64,000 nt of DNA from Fuscibacter oryzae (GTDB taxonomy: Bacteria; Pseudomonadota; Alphaproteobacteria; Rhodobacterales; Rhodobacteraceae). This document shows positions 46,783 through 56,229 of this stretch, one piece after another. The translations under genes and the position numbers were made by a program. The number at the start of each line of letters is the position of its first letter. The stretch's first letter is position 1. Under the pieces are notes generated by a model. It had not been told where the DNA came from. It saw only the letters and a program-made list of their open reading frames with translations, and searched no databases. Location: contig NZ_JAESVP010000004.1 of the NCBI RefSeq assembly GCF_016765795.1, positions 248,001 through 312,000 of the forward strand, given 5' to 3'.

Positions 46783-47879
46783 GGGGAAATCCTTGATATG
46801 CCGTCGATGTCTTCAACCGAAATGGTTTGCGCCCGGTCGCCAAGCGCCTCAAATAACGCGGCCTCGGTGCCGGTCATCAGGGCCTGAGCGCCAAGGTCGC
46901 AGATCTCGTCATATAGCGCAGCCCGGCGATCGGCGTCGAGATGGGCCGCAACCTCATCCAGCAGTAGTACCGGCGCTTTGCCCAGATCGGCCGCCAGTGC
47001 GCGGGCATTGGCAAGGATCAGGCTGATCAGCAGGGCCTTTTGCTCTCCGGTGGAACACTGGTCTGCGGGAATGCCCTTGCTGGCGTAAAGGGCGCGCAGG
47101 TCACTTCGATGCGGACCCGACAGCGTTCGCCCCGCCGCCATGTCGCGCCGTCGCGTTTCGGCCCAGATTGCTGGCAAGTTGGCGGGGTCAGGGTCTTCGG
47201 CACCCTCTGGTCCCGATAGGGCCAGATCGGCGCGGGGAAAACGGCTTTCGACGCTGGCCTGCGCTTGTGCCAACCGCATCAGCGCGGCGCGGCGATTGTG
47301 GCTTATGGCCGTTGCGGTCTCGGCCATTTGCCCTTCAAGCACGGCGTACCAGCGGGCGTCGGCAACCTCGTCCTTAAGCATACGGTTGCGTTCGCGCATC
47401 GCTTTTTCATAACCAAGCGATTGTTCGGCATGGTCGGGAAAAAAGGAAAGCGTCATCCGGTCAAGAAACCGCCTGCGCCCCTCGGCCGCTTCTATCCATA
47501 GCCGGTCCATCGCGGGCACCAGCCAAAGCACGCGGCAAATGCGGCCCAAGGCCGATTGCGGGGCCGCTTTGCCGTCAATCCGCAGGCTTCGCGCCTCTGC
47601 CTTGTCCGCGCCGGTTTCAATCAGGTGATCGGCGGTCATGCCGCGCAGATTGGCCTCGATCCGCCAGCCAAGCGCCTCTGGCCTGCGGGCCAGATCATCC
47701 CCGGCAGCCCGGCGCAAACCGCGGCCCGGCGACAGGAGCGACACCGCCTCTAGGATATTGGTTTTTCCCGCGCCGTTCGGCCCGACCAGGGCAACGGGGC
47801 GGCCATCAAATTCCAGCCGCGTTGCGCGGTGGCTGCGGAAATGCCCCAGTTTCAAAGAGGTGATCGCGAGACCAGCCAA
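46779..47879 (-). CDS. recF: DNA replication and repair protein RecF
   Basis: 366 residues with Walker A GPNGAGKTNILEAVS (about 33-47), the RecF-type central region (RRRFLDRMTLSFFP, YEKAMRERNRML), the DQCSTGEQKALL signature near 277 and Walker B VLLLDEVAAHLD. It helps load RecA at gaps and restart forks. It follows dnaN by 36 bases on the same strand. The start at 47879 gives a normal N terminus. Confidence 0.95.
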   Translation of the reverse strand: MAGLAITSLKLGHFRSHRATRLEFDGRPVALVGPNGAGKTNILEAVSLLSPGRGLRRAAGDDLARRPEALGWRIEANLRGMTADHLIETGADKAEARSLRIDGKAAPQSALGRICRVLWLVPAMDRLWIEAAEGRRRFLDRMTLSFFPDHAEQSLGYEKAMRERNRMLKDEVADARWYAVLEGQMAETATAISHNRRAALMRLAQAQASVESRFPRADLALSGPEGAEDPDPANLPAIWAETRRRDMAAGRTLSGPHRSDLRALYASKGIPADQCSTGEQKALLISLILANARALAADLGKAPVLLLDEVAAHLDADRRAALYDEICDLGAQALMTGTEAALFEALGDRAQTISVEDIDGISRISP

Positions 47880-47915
47880 CGCCAGCCCCTTTCATCGGTT
47901 CAAGGTGCGGCCCGC

Positions 47916-49034
47916 TCAGACGCGCATCGGCATGACGACATAGACCGCCGAAGTGTCATTGCCTTCGCGCATCAGCGTCGGATCGGCGGCAGAGTTGAAC
48001 AGGAAAACGGCATTCTCCCGGTCAACCTGGCTGGCGATTTCCAGCAGGTACTTGGCGTTGAAGCCAATCTCCAGATGTTCATCGCCATAGGCCACGGCCA
48101 GCTCTTCTTCGGCAGCGCCGGAATCCGGGGCGTTGACCGACAAGACCAGGCGATCCTCATCCAGCGTCAGCTTGACGGCGCGGCTGCGTTCGGACGACAC
48201 GGTGGCCACGCGGTCCACCGCCTTGGCAAACTCGCTGGCGTCCACTTCCAGCCGACGGGTGTTGTTCTGTGGAATGACACGGGTGTAATCGGGGAAGGTG
48301 CCGTCGATCACTTTCGAGGTCAGCATGATCGCCGGCGTGGCAAACCGAACTTTCGTTTCGGAAACTGAAACCGCAATCGTGGCATCGTCATCATCCAGCA
48401 GCTTGCGCAGCTCGTTCACCGTTTTGCGTGGTACGATCACGCCCGGCATTCCGGTGGCACCATCGGGCAGGGCGGCATCAATCCGGGCCAGTCGGTGGCC
48501 ATCGGTGGCCACGCAGCGCAGAACCGGGCCATTCTCGCCGGTCGAGGTGTGCATATAGACACCGTTCAGATAGTACCGCGTTTCTTCGGTTGAAATCGCG
48601 AACTTTGCCTTGTCGAACAGACGGCGCAGATCGGTCGCCTTGGCCGAGAAATTCGTGGTATATTCAGACGTGGCCATCACCGGAAAATCTTCTTTCGGCA
48701 ATGTGGCCAGCGAAAAGGTTGACCGGCCTGCCGTGACGGTCAGCCGACCCGCAGCGCCATCTTCGGTCAGGTTAACCAACGCGCCATCGGGCAGCTTGCG
48801 CACAATCTCATGCAGCATGACCGCCGAAACGGTTGTCGCCCCGGTCCGTTCGACCATGGCGGCGGCACGGTCCACCACCTCGATATCCAGATCGGTGGCG
48901 CGGAACGAAACCTGCGCGCCTTCCGCCTCGATCAGCACGTTGGCCAGGATCGGAATGGTGTTGCGCCGTTCCACCACCGACTGGGCCTGAGCCAGGGCTT
49001 TCAGCAGCGTCCCGCGTTCAATCGAAAGTTTCAT
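47916..49034 (-). CDS. dnaN: DNA polymerase III sliding clamp beta
   Basis: 372 residues, the usual length. The N terminus MKLSIERGTLLKALAQAQS and C-terminal EIGFNAKYLLEIASQVDREN, then VYVVMPMRV match the beta clamp, including the conserved end. It encircles DNA as a dimer and tethers polymerase. Three in-frame ATGs stand in tandem at 49034, 49037 and 49040; the last is preferred because it gives the family N terminus at good spacing from the GGGGG ribosome site. Confidence 0.97.
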   Translation of the reverse strand: MKLSIERGTLLKALAQAQSVVERRNTIPILANVLIEAEGAQVSFRATDLDIEVVDRAAAMVERTGATTVSAVMLHEIVRKLPDGALVNLTEDGAAGRLTVTAGRSTFSLATLPKEDFPVMATSEYTTNFSAKATDLRRLFDKAKFAISTEETRYYLNGVYMHTSTGENGPVLRCVATDGHRLARIDAALPDGATGMPGVIVPRKTVNELRKLLDDDDATIAVSVSETKVRFATPAIMLTSKVIDGTFPDYTRVIPQNNTRRLEVDASEFAKAVDRVATVSSERSRAVKLTLDEDRLVLSVNAPDSGAAEEELAVAYGDEHLEIGFNAKYLLEIASQVDRENAVFLFNSAADPTLMREGNDTSAVYVVMPMRV

Positions 49035-49169
49035 CATCATCCCCCTGCCGGGCCCACAGGGTGACACCGACACAACCGGCAATCGCCGGGTCCAAGCATT
49101 TTGCCCGACTTTGTGGGCCTTTCATCGGGCAGTCAAGGGCAGGCTGGCGCCGGCCCCCTGCGGCAAACC

Positions 49170-49178
49170 TTTTGCACA
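49170..49178 (+). promoter_or_regulatory. DnaA-box candidate between dnaA and dnaN
   Basis: TTTTGCACA fits the DnaA box consensus TTWTNCACA at every defined position. It is a single copy in the 177-base dnaA-dnaN spacer, so it is more likely a DnaA-responsive control site for dnaN than an origin. Confidence 0.45.
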
Positions 49179-49211
49179 AGATTTGCGGGACTCTTTCAGG
49201 ATTCCAGCCTG

Positions 49212-50573
49212 CTATCCTTGCAGCAGGCGGCGCAGCAATTGCAGATCATCACTTAGCTGGCTGTCAATCGCCATCAGCTCTTCGATCTTGCGGATGCCGT
49301 GCATGATCGTGGTGTGATCACGACCTCCGAAACGCCGCCCGATTTCGGGCAAGCTGCGCGGAGTCAGGTGCTTGGCCAGATACATCGCCACCTGACGGGG
49401 CCGCGCAATGGTGCGCAGGCGTTTTGGCCCGATCAGGTCGGACAGGCGGACGTTGTAATGCTCGGCCACCTTGCGTTGAATTTCTTCGATGGTCAGCTTG
49501 CGATCGCTGGCGCGCAGAATATCGGCCAGACAGTCTTGCGCCAGATCCAGCGTGATCTCGCGACCGACAAGGCTGGCGAAGGCAAAGAGCCGGGTCAGAG
49601 CGCCTTCCAGCACGCGGACGTTGGTTGTGATGCGGTGCGCCAGAAACTCCAGCACGCCATGGGCGATTTGCAGGCCCTTGTACTGCGTGCGGTAGAATTC
49701 GGCCTTTTGTTGCAGGATACCAAGGCGCAGTTCGTAATCGGTCGGGTGCAGGTCCACCACCAGGCCGCATTGCAGACGCGACTTGATGCGTTCTTCCAGA
49801 TCCTTGATTTCGCCAGGCGCGCGGTCGGCGGAAATGACGATCTGCTTGTTCTGGTCTATCAGGGCGTTGAACGTGTGGAAAAATTCTTCCTGCGTTGAGT
49901 CCTTGCCCGCGATGAACTGCACGTCATCGACCATCAGCACATCGACCGAGCGGAACATCTCTTTGAAGTCCATGATCTGCTTGTCACGCAGAGCTTGAAC
50001 AAAGCGGTACATGAATTGTTCTGCCGACAGATACAGCACCCGCAACTCAGGCTGACGGGCCTGCAATTCATGCGCGATGGCGTGCATCAGGTGCGTTTTG
50101 CCCAGACCCACGCCGCCATAAAGGAACAGCGGGTTGAAGGTGACGGGGCCGCCTTCGGCAACGCGGCGGGCGGCGGCATGGGCAAGCTCGTTCGGCTTGC
50201 CGACGACAAAGCTGTCAAAGGTAAAGCGGGCATCCAGCGTGGCGCCGGGCAGCTCTTCATCCGAAGCGCGGCTGCGGGCGACGGCGCGGGGCGCGGGTTT
50301 TTTCGCGACCTCGCCAGCAGGCGCACGGGTTCTGGCTGGTACGAAAAACTCAAGCCGGGAAACCGCGCTGTCCCCAGCGGACAGGTGACTAATGATATGG
50401 TCGCCAAAATTGCGCGACACCCAATCGCCAAAGAAGGTGGTCGGCACTTCGAACCGGGCAACCTCACCCTCGAGCGAAGCGAGCCGGATCGGTTCGATCC
50501 AGGTGGTGTAGTTGTTCTTGCCGATCCGAGTGATCAACTGCTCGCGCACCCTGCCCCAGGCGTCTTTGGTCAT
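49212..50573 (-). CDS. dnaA: Chromosomal replication initiator DnaA
   Basis: 453 residues with all four domains: helical domain I (WGRVREQLITRIGKNNYTTW), a variable linker near 90-130, the AAA+ domain III (GGVGLGKTHLMHAIA, DVLMVDDVQFIAGKD) and the DNA-binding domain IV with GGRDHTTIMHGIRKIEEL. The start at 50573 was chosen because homology begins at MTKDAWGRV; the frame remains open upstream in non-homologous sequence. It opens oriC and is often autoregulated. Confidence 0.97.
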   Translation of the reverse strand: MTKDAWGRVREQLITRIGKNNYTTWIEPIRLASLEGEVARFEVPTTFFGDWVSRNFGDHIISHLSAGDSAVSRLEFFVPARTRAPAGEVAKKPAPRAVARSRASDEELPGATLDARFTFDSFVVGKPNELAHAAARRVAEGGPVTFNPLFLYGGVGLGKTHLMHAIAHELQARQPELRVLYLSAEQFMYRFVQALRDKQIMDFKEMFRSVDVLMVDDVQFIAGKDSTQEEFFHTFNALIDQNKQIVISADRAPGEIKDLEERIKSRLQCGLVVDLHPTDYELRLGILQQKAEFYRTQYKGLQIAHGVLEFLAHRITTNVRVLEGALTRLFAFASLVGREITLDLAQDCLADILRASDRKLTIEEIQRKVAEHYNVRLSDLIGPKRLRTIARPRQVAMYLAKHLTPRSLPEIGRRFGGRDHTTIMHGIRKIEELMAIDSQLSDDLQLLRRLLQG

Positions 50574-51030
50574 CTGTCCATCCGTCCCCGGATACCTTGC
50601 CAGCAGCGGCGGCATCCTGATTATCGTTCCCACGACGAACGTCATTCTTGGGTGCCGTGCAACCCTTGGCCCCCTTAGGCGATTGCCAAGGATGCCAAAG
50701 GCCGGTCTGGCCTGACAGGTCAATGGGAACTCCTGCCGAAAAGACAGGCGAACCCTTGAATTTCCCTATGTGCTGCACAATGGTGCAGACAACATAACCA
50801 ACTGATCAGGAACAGTATTATTTGGCGTTCGGGTTTTTTTATGCGGCAGCATTACCCGTTGGCCCCTGTCTCTGATCGCGTCATGTCCCCCAAGACGAAG
50901 TGAATCGCATCTCGACGCTAGCCTGCCTCTGCACGGCTTCGCAACTGAACTATCTGCTTGACAGGGGTCCGGTCTGGCGAATCCGCCGACCTGTGCAAAT
51001 TGGCAACGGCGGCAGGCGTCAGAGGTTTGA
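50574..51030. promoter_or_regulatory. dnaA upstream region with inverted repeat
   Basis: 457 bases between dnaA and the rpsT terminator, with an AT-richer core around 50790-50850. A perfect inverted repeat (CTGCAC-AATG-GTGCAG, 50773-50788) lies 200 bases before the dnaA ATG and may be a protein site. I found no cluster of DnaA boxes, so it does not look like oriC. Open frames on the other strand here show no family resemblance. Confidence 0.4.
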
Positions 51031-51063
51031 AAATGAAAAGGGCGCGACCTGGCGGCCGCGCCC
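51031..51063 (-). terminator. Rho-independent terminator of rpsT
   Basis: On the reverse strand a 7-bp stem (GGGCGCG / CGCGCCC) is followed by CTTTTCATTTT, 22 bases after the rpsT stop. The pyrimidine-rich T-run supports termination. Confidence 0.8.
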
Positions 51064-51085
51064 TGAGCGTCCTGTCAGATCAGGA

Positions 51086-51358
51086 TCAGGCCTTGACGGT
51101 CAGCGCCTTCACGCGCGAGGACAGGCGCGAGATTTTGCGCGAAACGGTGTTCTTGTGAAGCACACCCTTGGTGACGCCGCGGGCCAGTTCGGGCTGGGCG
51201 TTCTTCAGGGCTTCGGCAGCCGCGGCAGAATCACCCGAGGCGATTGCTTCTTCGACCTTGCGGACGAAAGTGCGGATGCGCGAGCGGCGCGCCTTGTTGA
51301 TGGCATAACGCGCTTCGGACTGGCGGGCGCGCTTTTTGGACTGTTCGGTATTGGCCAT
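51086..51358 (-). CDS. rpsT: Ribosomal protein S20
   Basis: 90 residues, strongly basic, with the S20 pattern [20 protein letters not shown] followed by [19 protein letters not shown]. It binds 16S rRNA early in small-subunit assembly. The rpsT-dnaA neighbourhood is conserved in alphaproteobacteria. A hairpin and a 140-base leader precede it. Confidence 0.97.
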   Translation of the reverse strand: MANTEQSKKRARQSEARYAINKARRSRIRTFVRKVEEAIASGDSAAAAEALKNAQPELARGVTKGVLHKNTVSRKISRLSSRVKALTVKA

Positions 51359-51408
51359 GGGCTCTCTCGAAGGTTTTCTGTGTTACGGTCGTGCGAAAAC
51401 CCCAAGGC

Positions 51409-51426
51409 CCCGTTCAAGAGAACGGG
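51409..51426. terminator. Hairpin between enoyl-CoA hydratase gene and rpsT
   Basis: CCCGTTC and GAACGGG pair perfectly around an AAGA loop. On the reverse strand a TTTT follows after nine bases. It may end the hydratase transcript or form part of the rpsT leader. Confidence 0.45.
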
Positions 51427-51501
51427 AATCATATTGCCTAAGCGGGCCCACGCGCATGTGGCGGGGCGCTTACCGCGCCCTGCCCATAATTGCAACGGGA
51501 A

Positions 51502-52278
51502 TCAGCGGTCGCGGAACTGGGGCTGCCGCTTTTCGACAAAGGCGGCCATGCCTTCTTTCTGATCTTCGGTGGCAAACATCGCGTGAAAACTGCGGCGTTC
51601 GAACAAAAGACCCTCGCGCAGCGTGGCTTCAAAGGCGCGGTTGACCGATTCCTTGACGGCCATCGCCGTCAGCATCGACTTTTCGGCGATCTTGGTCGCC
51701 GATTTCATCGCCTCGTCCTTCAACTGGGCCAATGGCACCACCCGGCTGACAAGGCCGGACCGCTCGGCTTCGGCCGCATCCATGAAACGACCGGTCAGGT
51801 TCATATCCATCGCCTTGGCCTTGCCGACGGCGCGGGTCAGGCGTTGGGTGCCACCCATGCCCGCCACGATGCCAAGGTTGATTTCCGGCTGGCCGAATTT
51901 CGCAGTATCCGCCGCAATGATGAAGTCGCACATCATGGCAAGCTCGCAGCCACCGCCCAGACAATAGCCTGCGACAGCGGCGATAACCGGCTTGCGCACG
52001 GCGGCAATCGCCTCGGCCTCTGCGCCGAACAGATTGTCGAACAGAATGTCGGCATAGGATTTGCCCGCCATTTCCTTGACATCGGCCCCCGCAGCAAAGG
52101 CTTTGTCCGACCCGATCAGAACGATGCAGCGCACCTTGTCGTTCCGGTCAGCGGCAGTCATCGCGACAACCAGTTCGCGCATCAGCGTGCTGTTCAGGGC
52201 GTTCATCGCATCGGGGCGGTTGAGGCGGATGAGGCAGATGTCATCCTCGATCTCGACGATCAGCGTCTCATAGGCCAT
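51502..52278 (-). CDS. Enoyl-CoA hydratase (crotonase family)
   Basis: 258 residues with the crotonase oxyanion motif ([14 protein letters not shown], near 57-70), [20 protein letters not shown] with the first catalytic Glu near 113, and [20 protein letters not shown] with the second Glu near 133. Both catalytic glutamates are present, so it should hydrate 2-enoyl-CoA in fatty acid breakdown. It is complete and monocistronic between mutM and rpsT. Confidence 0.93.
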   Translation of the reverse strand: MAYETLIVEIEDDICLIRLNRPDAMNALNSTLMRELVVAMTAADRNDKVRCIVLIGSDKAFAAGADVKEMAGKSYADILFDNLFGAEAEAIAAVRKPVIAAVAGYCLGGGCELAMMCDFIIAADTAKFGQPEINLGIVAGMGGTQRLTRAVGKAKAMDMNLTGRFMDAAEAERSGLVSRVVPLAQLKDEAMKSATKIAEKSMLTAMAVKESVNRAFEATLREGLLFERRSFHAMFATEDQKEGMAAFVEKRQPQFRDR

Positions 52279-52332
52279 GCGGCGTCTCCTTTTGCTTGAG
52301 CCTGTCCTAGCATCAAGCAGGGATGGATCAAG

Positions 52333-53184
52333 TCATCTCTGGCAGTCGGGACAATGGAACGAAGACCGCCCCGCCTGCACGGTTCGCGTAATTGTGCCGG
52401 TGCAGCCGGGGGTGGGGCAGGGGGTGCCCTCGCGGTCATAAACCCTGAAATTATGCTGGAAATATCCCAGCTCACCATCTGCCTGCCGGTAATCGCGTAG
52501 CGACGATCCGCCCGCCTCGATCGCCTCGCCCAGCACATCGCGGATCAGCGGCACCAATGCGCCCGACTCGCGTGACGTCAGGTCACGCGCCAGACGCAGC
52601 GGGCTGATCGCGGCGCGGTGCAGCACTTCGCTGACGTAGATATTTCCCAAACCTGCAACAACATGCTGATCAAGCAGCGCCGATTTCACCGGCGTGGCCT
52701 TCCCGGCCAGACGGCGGACCAGATATTCCGGTGAGAATTCATTGCCGAATGGCTCTGGTCCAAGACTGGCCAGCAGGGGGTGGCTGGCCTCGGCTTCGGT
52801 CGCCATCAGGTCCATCGCGCCAAAACGGCGGGCATCGTTGAAGGTGACGCGCCCGCCCCCCTCCATGGTCAACACCACATGGTCATGCTTTTGCGGCGCC
52901 GGATGGTCGTGGTGAAACTGGCCCAATTGCGCACCCGAAATCAGCATGCGCCCCGACATGCCCAGATGGATCAGCAGGGTTTCATCAGTGGAAAGGTCGG
53001 CAAGAATGTATTTTGACCGCCGCCGCAGGCCCAGCACCGTGGCACCTGTCAACCGCGCGCTCATGCGGGCGGGAAAGGGAAACCGCAAGCCGTCGCGGTT
53101 CACCTCGGCGCGGCTGATCACCCGCCCTTCCATCACGGGCAACAGCCCGCGGCGGACGGTTTCAACTTCTGGCAGTTCAGGCAT
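52333..53184 (-). CDS. mutM: Formamidopyrimidine-DNA glycosylase MutM
   Basis: 283 residues. The mature N terminus [13 protein letters not shown] provides the catalytic Pro2 and Glu3. The lesion-recognition and helix-two-turn-helix domains ([20 protein letters not shown]) and a C-terminal zinc finger (four Cys, from CPTPGC to CPDCQR) follow. It excises 8-oxoguanine. The start at 53184 is fixed by the need for Met-Pro at the mature end. It is divergent from ubiE across 89 bases. Confidence 0.97.
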   Translation of the reverse strand: MPELPEVETVRRGLLPVMEGRVISRAEVNRDGLRFPFPARMSARLTGATVLGLRRRSKYILADLSTDETLLIHLGMSGRMLISGAQLGQFHHDHPAPQKHDHVVLTMEGGGRVTFNDARRFGAMDLMATEAEASHPLLASLGPEPFGNEFSPEYLVRRLAGKATPVKSALLDQHVVAGLGNIYVSEVLHRAAISPLRLARDLTSRESGALVPLIRDVLGEAIEAGGSSLRDYRQADGELGYFQHNFRVYDREGTPCPTPGCTGTITRTVQAGRSSFHCPDCQR

Positions 53185-53273
53185 GTGACACAATCGCAGT
53201 TGGCGGGACGCAGGTTGAGATGGCTGGGCACCCGCCCTATAAGGTGGGCCGACAGCCAAGGACAACAAGCCAG

Positions 53274-54020
53274 ATGAGCGACCAAAGCACGACCCATTTC
53301 GGCTTTCAGACCGTACCGGAGGGCGACAAGGCCGGAATGGTGCATGGGGTCTTTACCCGCGTTGCCTCGAAATACGACATCATGAACGATGTGATGTCGA
53401 TGGGAATTCACCGCGTCTGGAAGGATGCGATGATGGACTGGCTGGCCCCTCGCCCCGGTCAGCGGCTGCTGGATGTCGCGGGCGGGACGGGCGATGTTTC
53501 GTTCCGTTTCCTTGGCCGGGCAGCGGGCGCGCATGCCACTGTCTGCGATATGACCGAATCGATGTTGGTCGAAGGGCGCCACCGTGCCGAGGCCGACCGC
53601 ATGGCCGACAGTCTTGATTGGGTGGTCGGCGATGCCATGGCGCTGCCCTTTGCCGACAATTCGTTCGACGTTTACACGATCAGCTTTGGCATCAGGAACG
53701 TCACCCGCATTCCCGACGCCCTGCGCGAAGCCTACCGCGTGCTGCGCCCAGGTGGCCGCTTGATGGTGCTGGAGTTCAGCCAGATCCCGAACGAAGGGCT
53801 GCAATGGCTGTATGACCGCTACAGCTTCAATGTGATTCCGGTGATGGGCCAGATCATCGCCAAGGATCGCGACAGCTATCAGTACCTGGTCGAATCCATC
53901 CGCAACTTCCCTGAACAAGAGACGTTCGCCGGAATGATCCGCGTTGCCGGCTTCGGTCAGGTCAAATACCGCAACCTGACCATGGGCATCGCGGCGCTGC
54001 ATTCCGGCTGGAAGATCTGA
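53274..54020 (+). CDS. ubiE: Ubiquinone/menaquinone C-methyltransferase UbiE
   Basis: 248 residues with the UbiE pattern [20 protein letters not shown] near the start, the SAM motif [16 protein letters not shown] (about 62-77), [14 protein letters not shown] and the [20 protein letters not shown] stretch. It adds the C-methyl group in ubiquinone synthesis. The ATG at 53274 is chosen because upstream codons overlap the divergent mutM promoter region. Its stop overlaps the ubiB start (TGATG). Confidence 0.96.
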   Translation: MSDQSTTHFGFQTVPEGDKAGMVHGVFTRVASKYDIMNDVMSMGIHRVWKDAMMDWLAPRPGQRLLDVAGGTGDVSFRFLGRAAGAHATVCDMTESMLVEGRHRAEADRMADSLDWVVGDAMALPFADNSFDVYTISFGIRNVTRIPDALREAYRVLRPGGRLMVLEFSQIPNEGLQWLYDRYSFNVIPVMGQIIAKDRDSYQYLVESIRNFPEQETFAGMIRVAGFGQVKYRNLTMGIAALHSGWKI

Positions 54021-55552
54021 TGCGCGGTCCGCACAACATCCTGCGCCTGATCCGCACCGGCGCGACCTTTGAACGCAGCGGAGCAATGGCCGTGGTGCTG
54101 GAGGCGATGAGCGCCCCGCCCCGTCTGCGGTTTGCCGCGCGGCTTTTGGGCTGGCCGTTCAAATGGCTGGGCGTCAAGGGCGACCCGGCTTTGCCACCCG
54201 TGACCCGCGCGATTACCGCGCTGGGCCCGGCCTATATCAAATTCGGTCAAATCCTATCGACCCGGCCCGACATCGTGGGCGCGGAACTGGCCGAGCAGTT
54301 GAAGTACCTGCAAGACAAACTGCCGCCCTTCCCGATGGAAGAGGCCCGCGCGATGATTGAGGCAGAACTGGGCGCGCCGGTCGAGGAGCTGTTCAGCGCC
54401 TTTTCCGAACCCGTCGCGGCGGCCTCGATTGCGCAGGTTCATCGTGCTATGGTGGCAGAGACGGGGCGCGATGTTGCGGTCAAGGTACTGCGCCCGGGCA
54501 TTGAAAAGGCCTTTCGCCGCGACATTGACGCCTTTTACTTTGCGGCCCGCACCATCGAATTTCTGGCCCCCTTTTCGCGTCGCCTGCGCCCGGTGGATGT
54601 GGTCGCGCATTTCGAAGGTGTGGTTCTGGGAGAGTTGGACCTGCGGCTAGAGGCCTCTGCCGCGTCGGAATTCGCGGTGAACACCAGGAACGACGCCGGA
54701 TTTCAGGTGCCAGAGCCGGTCTGGCCGCTGTCGGCCCGCGCGGTTTTGACGCTGGGCTGGGCCGAGGGGATTTCGCTGGCCGACAATGACTCGCTGGATG
54801 CGGCGGGCCATGACCGGGTGGCGCTGGCGGCGCGGGTGCTGTCGCTGTTCTTGTCCCATGCGCTGCGCGACGGGCTGTTTCACGGCGACATGCATCAGGG
54901 CAACCTGAAGGTGGCTGCAAATGGCGACATCATCGCCTATGATTTCGGCATCATGGGGCGGATCGACGAATACACCCGCCGGGTTTACGCCGAGATCCTC
55001 TATGGCTTCATCAAGCGTGATTACCGGCGCGTGGCTGAAGTGCATTTCGAGGCGGGCTATGTGCCTGCCGACCGCAACATCGATGAGTTTGCCCTGGCCC
55101 TGCGCGCCGTGGGAGAGCCGATCTTCGGGATGGAGGCCAGCCGTGTTTCCATGGCCCGCCTGCTGGCCTTCCTGTTCGAAGTCACCGAAAAATTCGGAAT
55201 GCAAACCCGGACCGAGCTGATCTTGCTGCAACGCACCATGGTTGTGGTCGAAGGGGTCGCCCGCTCGCTTGATTCGCATATCAACATCTGGCAGGTCGCG
55301 CGCCCGGTGGTCGAGGGCTATATCAGCCGCAATCTTGGTCCGCTGGCGATGTTGCGCGATCTGGCCAAGACGGCGCGCGTTCTGGGTCGGTTCGGGCCGC
55401 GCCTGCCGCGCATGGTCGAAGATGCCCTGATCGCGCGGGCGACGAGCTTGCCACCCTTGCAGCGCAGCCTCGCCCCGCGCAGAGCGGTTCTGGCGCTGGG
55501 CATTGCGGCGGTTTTTGCCTTGGGTATTTGGTTGGGCCACAGCGTTTTTTAG
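54020..55552 (+). CDS. ubiB: Ubiquinone biosynthesis kinase-like protein UbiB
   Basis: 510 residues with the ABC1/ADCK domain: KLGP-type loop (LGPAYIKFGQILSTRPDIVG, about 73-92), AAAS-type VAAASIAQVHRA (about 133-144), the VKVLRPGIEKAF lysine and the DGLFHGDMHQGNLKV and DFGIMGRID catalytic loops. A C-terminal membrane helix near 485-505 anchors it. It supports CoQ synthesis, probably by ATP-dependent extraction of lipid intermediates. Coupled to ubiE. Confidence 0.95.
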   Translation: MRGPHNILRLIRTGATFERSGAMAVVLEAMSAPPRLRFAARLLGWPFKWLGVKGDPALPPVTRAITALGPAYIKFGQILSTRPDIVGAELAEQLKYLQDKLPPFPMEEARAMIEAELGAPVEELFSAFSEPVAAASIAQVHRAMVAETGRDVAVKVLRPGIEKAFRRDIDAFYFAARTIEFLAPFSRRLRPVDVVAHFEGVVLGELDLRLEASAASEFAVNTRNDAGFQVPEPVWPLSARAVLTLGWAEGISLADNDSLDAAGHDRVALAARVLSLFLSHALRDGLFHGDMHQGNLKVAANGDIIAYDFGIMGRIDEYTRRVYAEILYGFIKRDYRRVAEVHFEAGYVPADRNIDEFALALRAVGEPIFGMEASRVSMARLLAFLFEVTEKFGMQTRTELILLQRTMVVVEGVARSLDSHINIWQVARPVVEGYISRNLGPLAMLRDLAKTARVLGRFGPRLPRMVEDALIARATSLPPLQRSLAPRRAVLALGIAAVFALGIWLGHSVF

Positions 55553-55559
55553 CGTGATC

Positions 55560-56219
55560 TTAGGCAGGCGGTTGCCGCAGGGCGGTGATTTTGGCAGAGG
55601 CAACCTCTACCCCGCCTTTCAGGATAAGGGTTGCGCCATCAGCTCCTTGGCGCGCTTCGATGATTGTGGCGTAGCTTTGCACCTCTGACGTGCCAAGCAA
55701 CTGCTCCCCTCGGTAGTTTTCGACCGACAGCGTGTAAAGCCCCTGAGGCAGGGCACCGCCGCTGGCGGTGGCCGGCGTCCAGTCCATCTGCCCGCCCGCC
55801 GCGGGCAGATCCTCTCGCGCGGCGGTGTTGCCGTTCATATCCTTGACCACAAGAACCGCGCGGTCGGCCCCAGTGGCGGCGGTCACATCGATGGTGACTG
55901 TGTTGCCATTCACGAACACCGGCCCAGGGCTGCGCGCCTCTTGCCCGACCCAGCCCGCCAGTTGCGCCATGCCCAACAGCGCCATCTGGCTGCTCAGGCC
56001 TTGCAGCAGGCTGTTGGTCTTGGTTTGCTGCTCCACTGCCGAAAACTGTGCCAATTGCGTGGCGAACTGGGTGGAATCAACCGGATTCAAAGGGTCCTGA
56101 TTGGTCATCTGCGTGGTCAGCAGTTTCAGGAACGTGTCGAAATCCGACGTGATCTGGCTGGTGGTGTTTTGCGTCGCTGTTGGCGTTTGTGTCGTGTTCG
56201 TCGTGATCGCGGTGACCAT
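55560..56219 (-). CDS. flgD: Flagellar hook-capping protein FlgD
   Basis: 219 residues. The conserved N-terminal FlgD region (SQITSDFDTFLKLLTTQMTN, QDPLNPVDSTQFATQLAQFS, AVEQQ) is complete, and the C-terminal half has the beta-rich FlgD/Tudor part (VVKDMNGNTAAREDLPA). It caps the growing hook to allow assembly of hook subunits. The start at 56219 follows a Thr-rich N terminus; the open frame further upstream is inside fliK and was rejected. Second gene of the fliK-flgD pair. Confidence 0.92.
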   Translation of the reverse strand: MVTAITTNTTQTPTATQNTTSQITSDFDTFLKLLTTQMTNQDPLNPVDSTQFATQLAQFSAVEQQTKTNSLLQGLSSQMALLGMAQLAGWVGQEARSPGPVFVNGNTVTIDVTAATGADRAVLVVKDMNGNTAAREDLPAAGGQMDWTPATASGGALPQGLYTLSVENYRGEQLLGTSEVQSYATIIEARQGADGATLILKGGVEVASAKITALRQPPA

Positions 56220-56229
56220 GGCTGTGTTC

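Noticed and set aside
50574-51085. Possible oriC next to dnaA
   Set aside because: No cluster of DnaA boxes is present, and in many alphaproteobacteria the origin is not beside dnaA.
50900-51562. Forward open frame of 220 codons across the rpsT region
   Set aside because: Overlaps rpsT and its terminator on the other strand and resembles no protein family.
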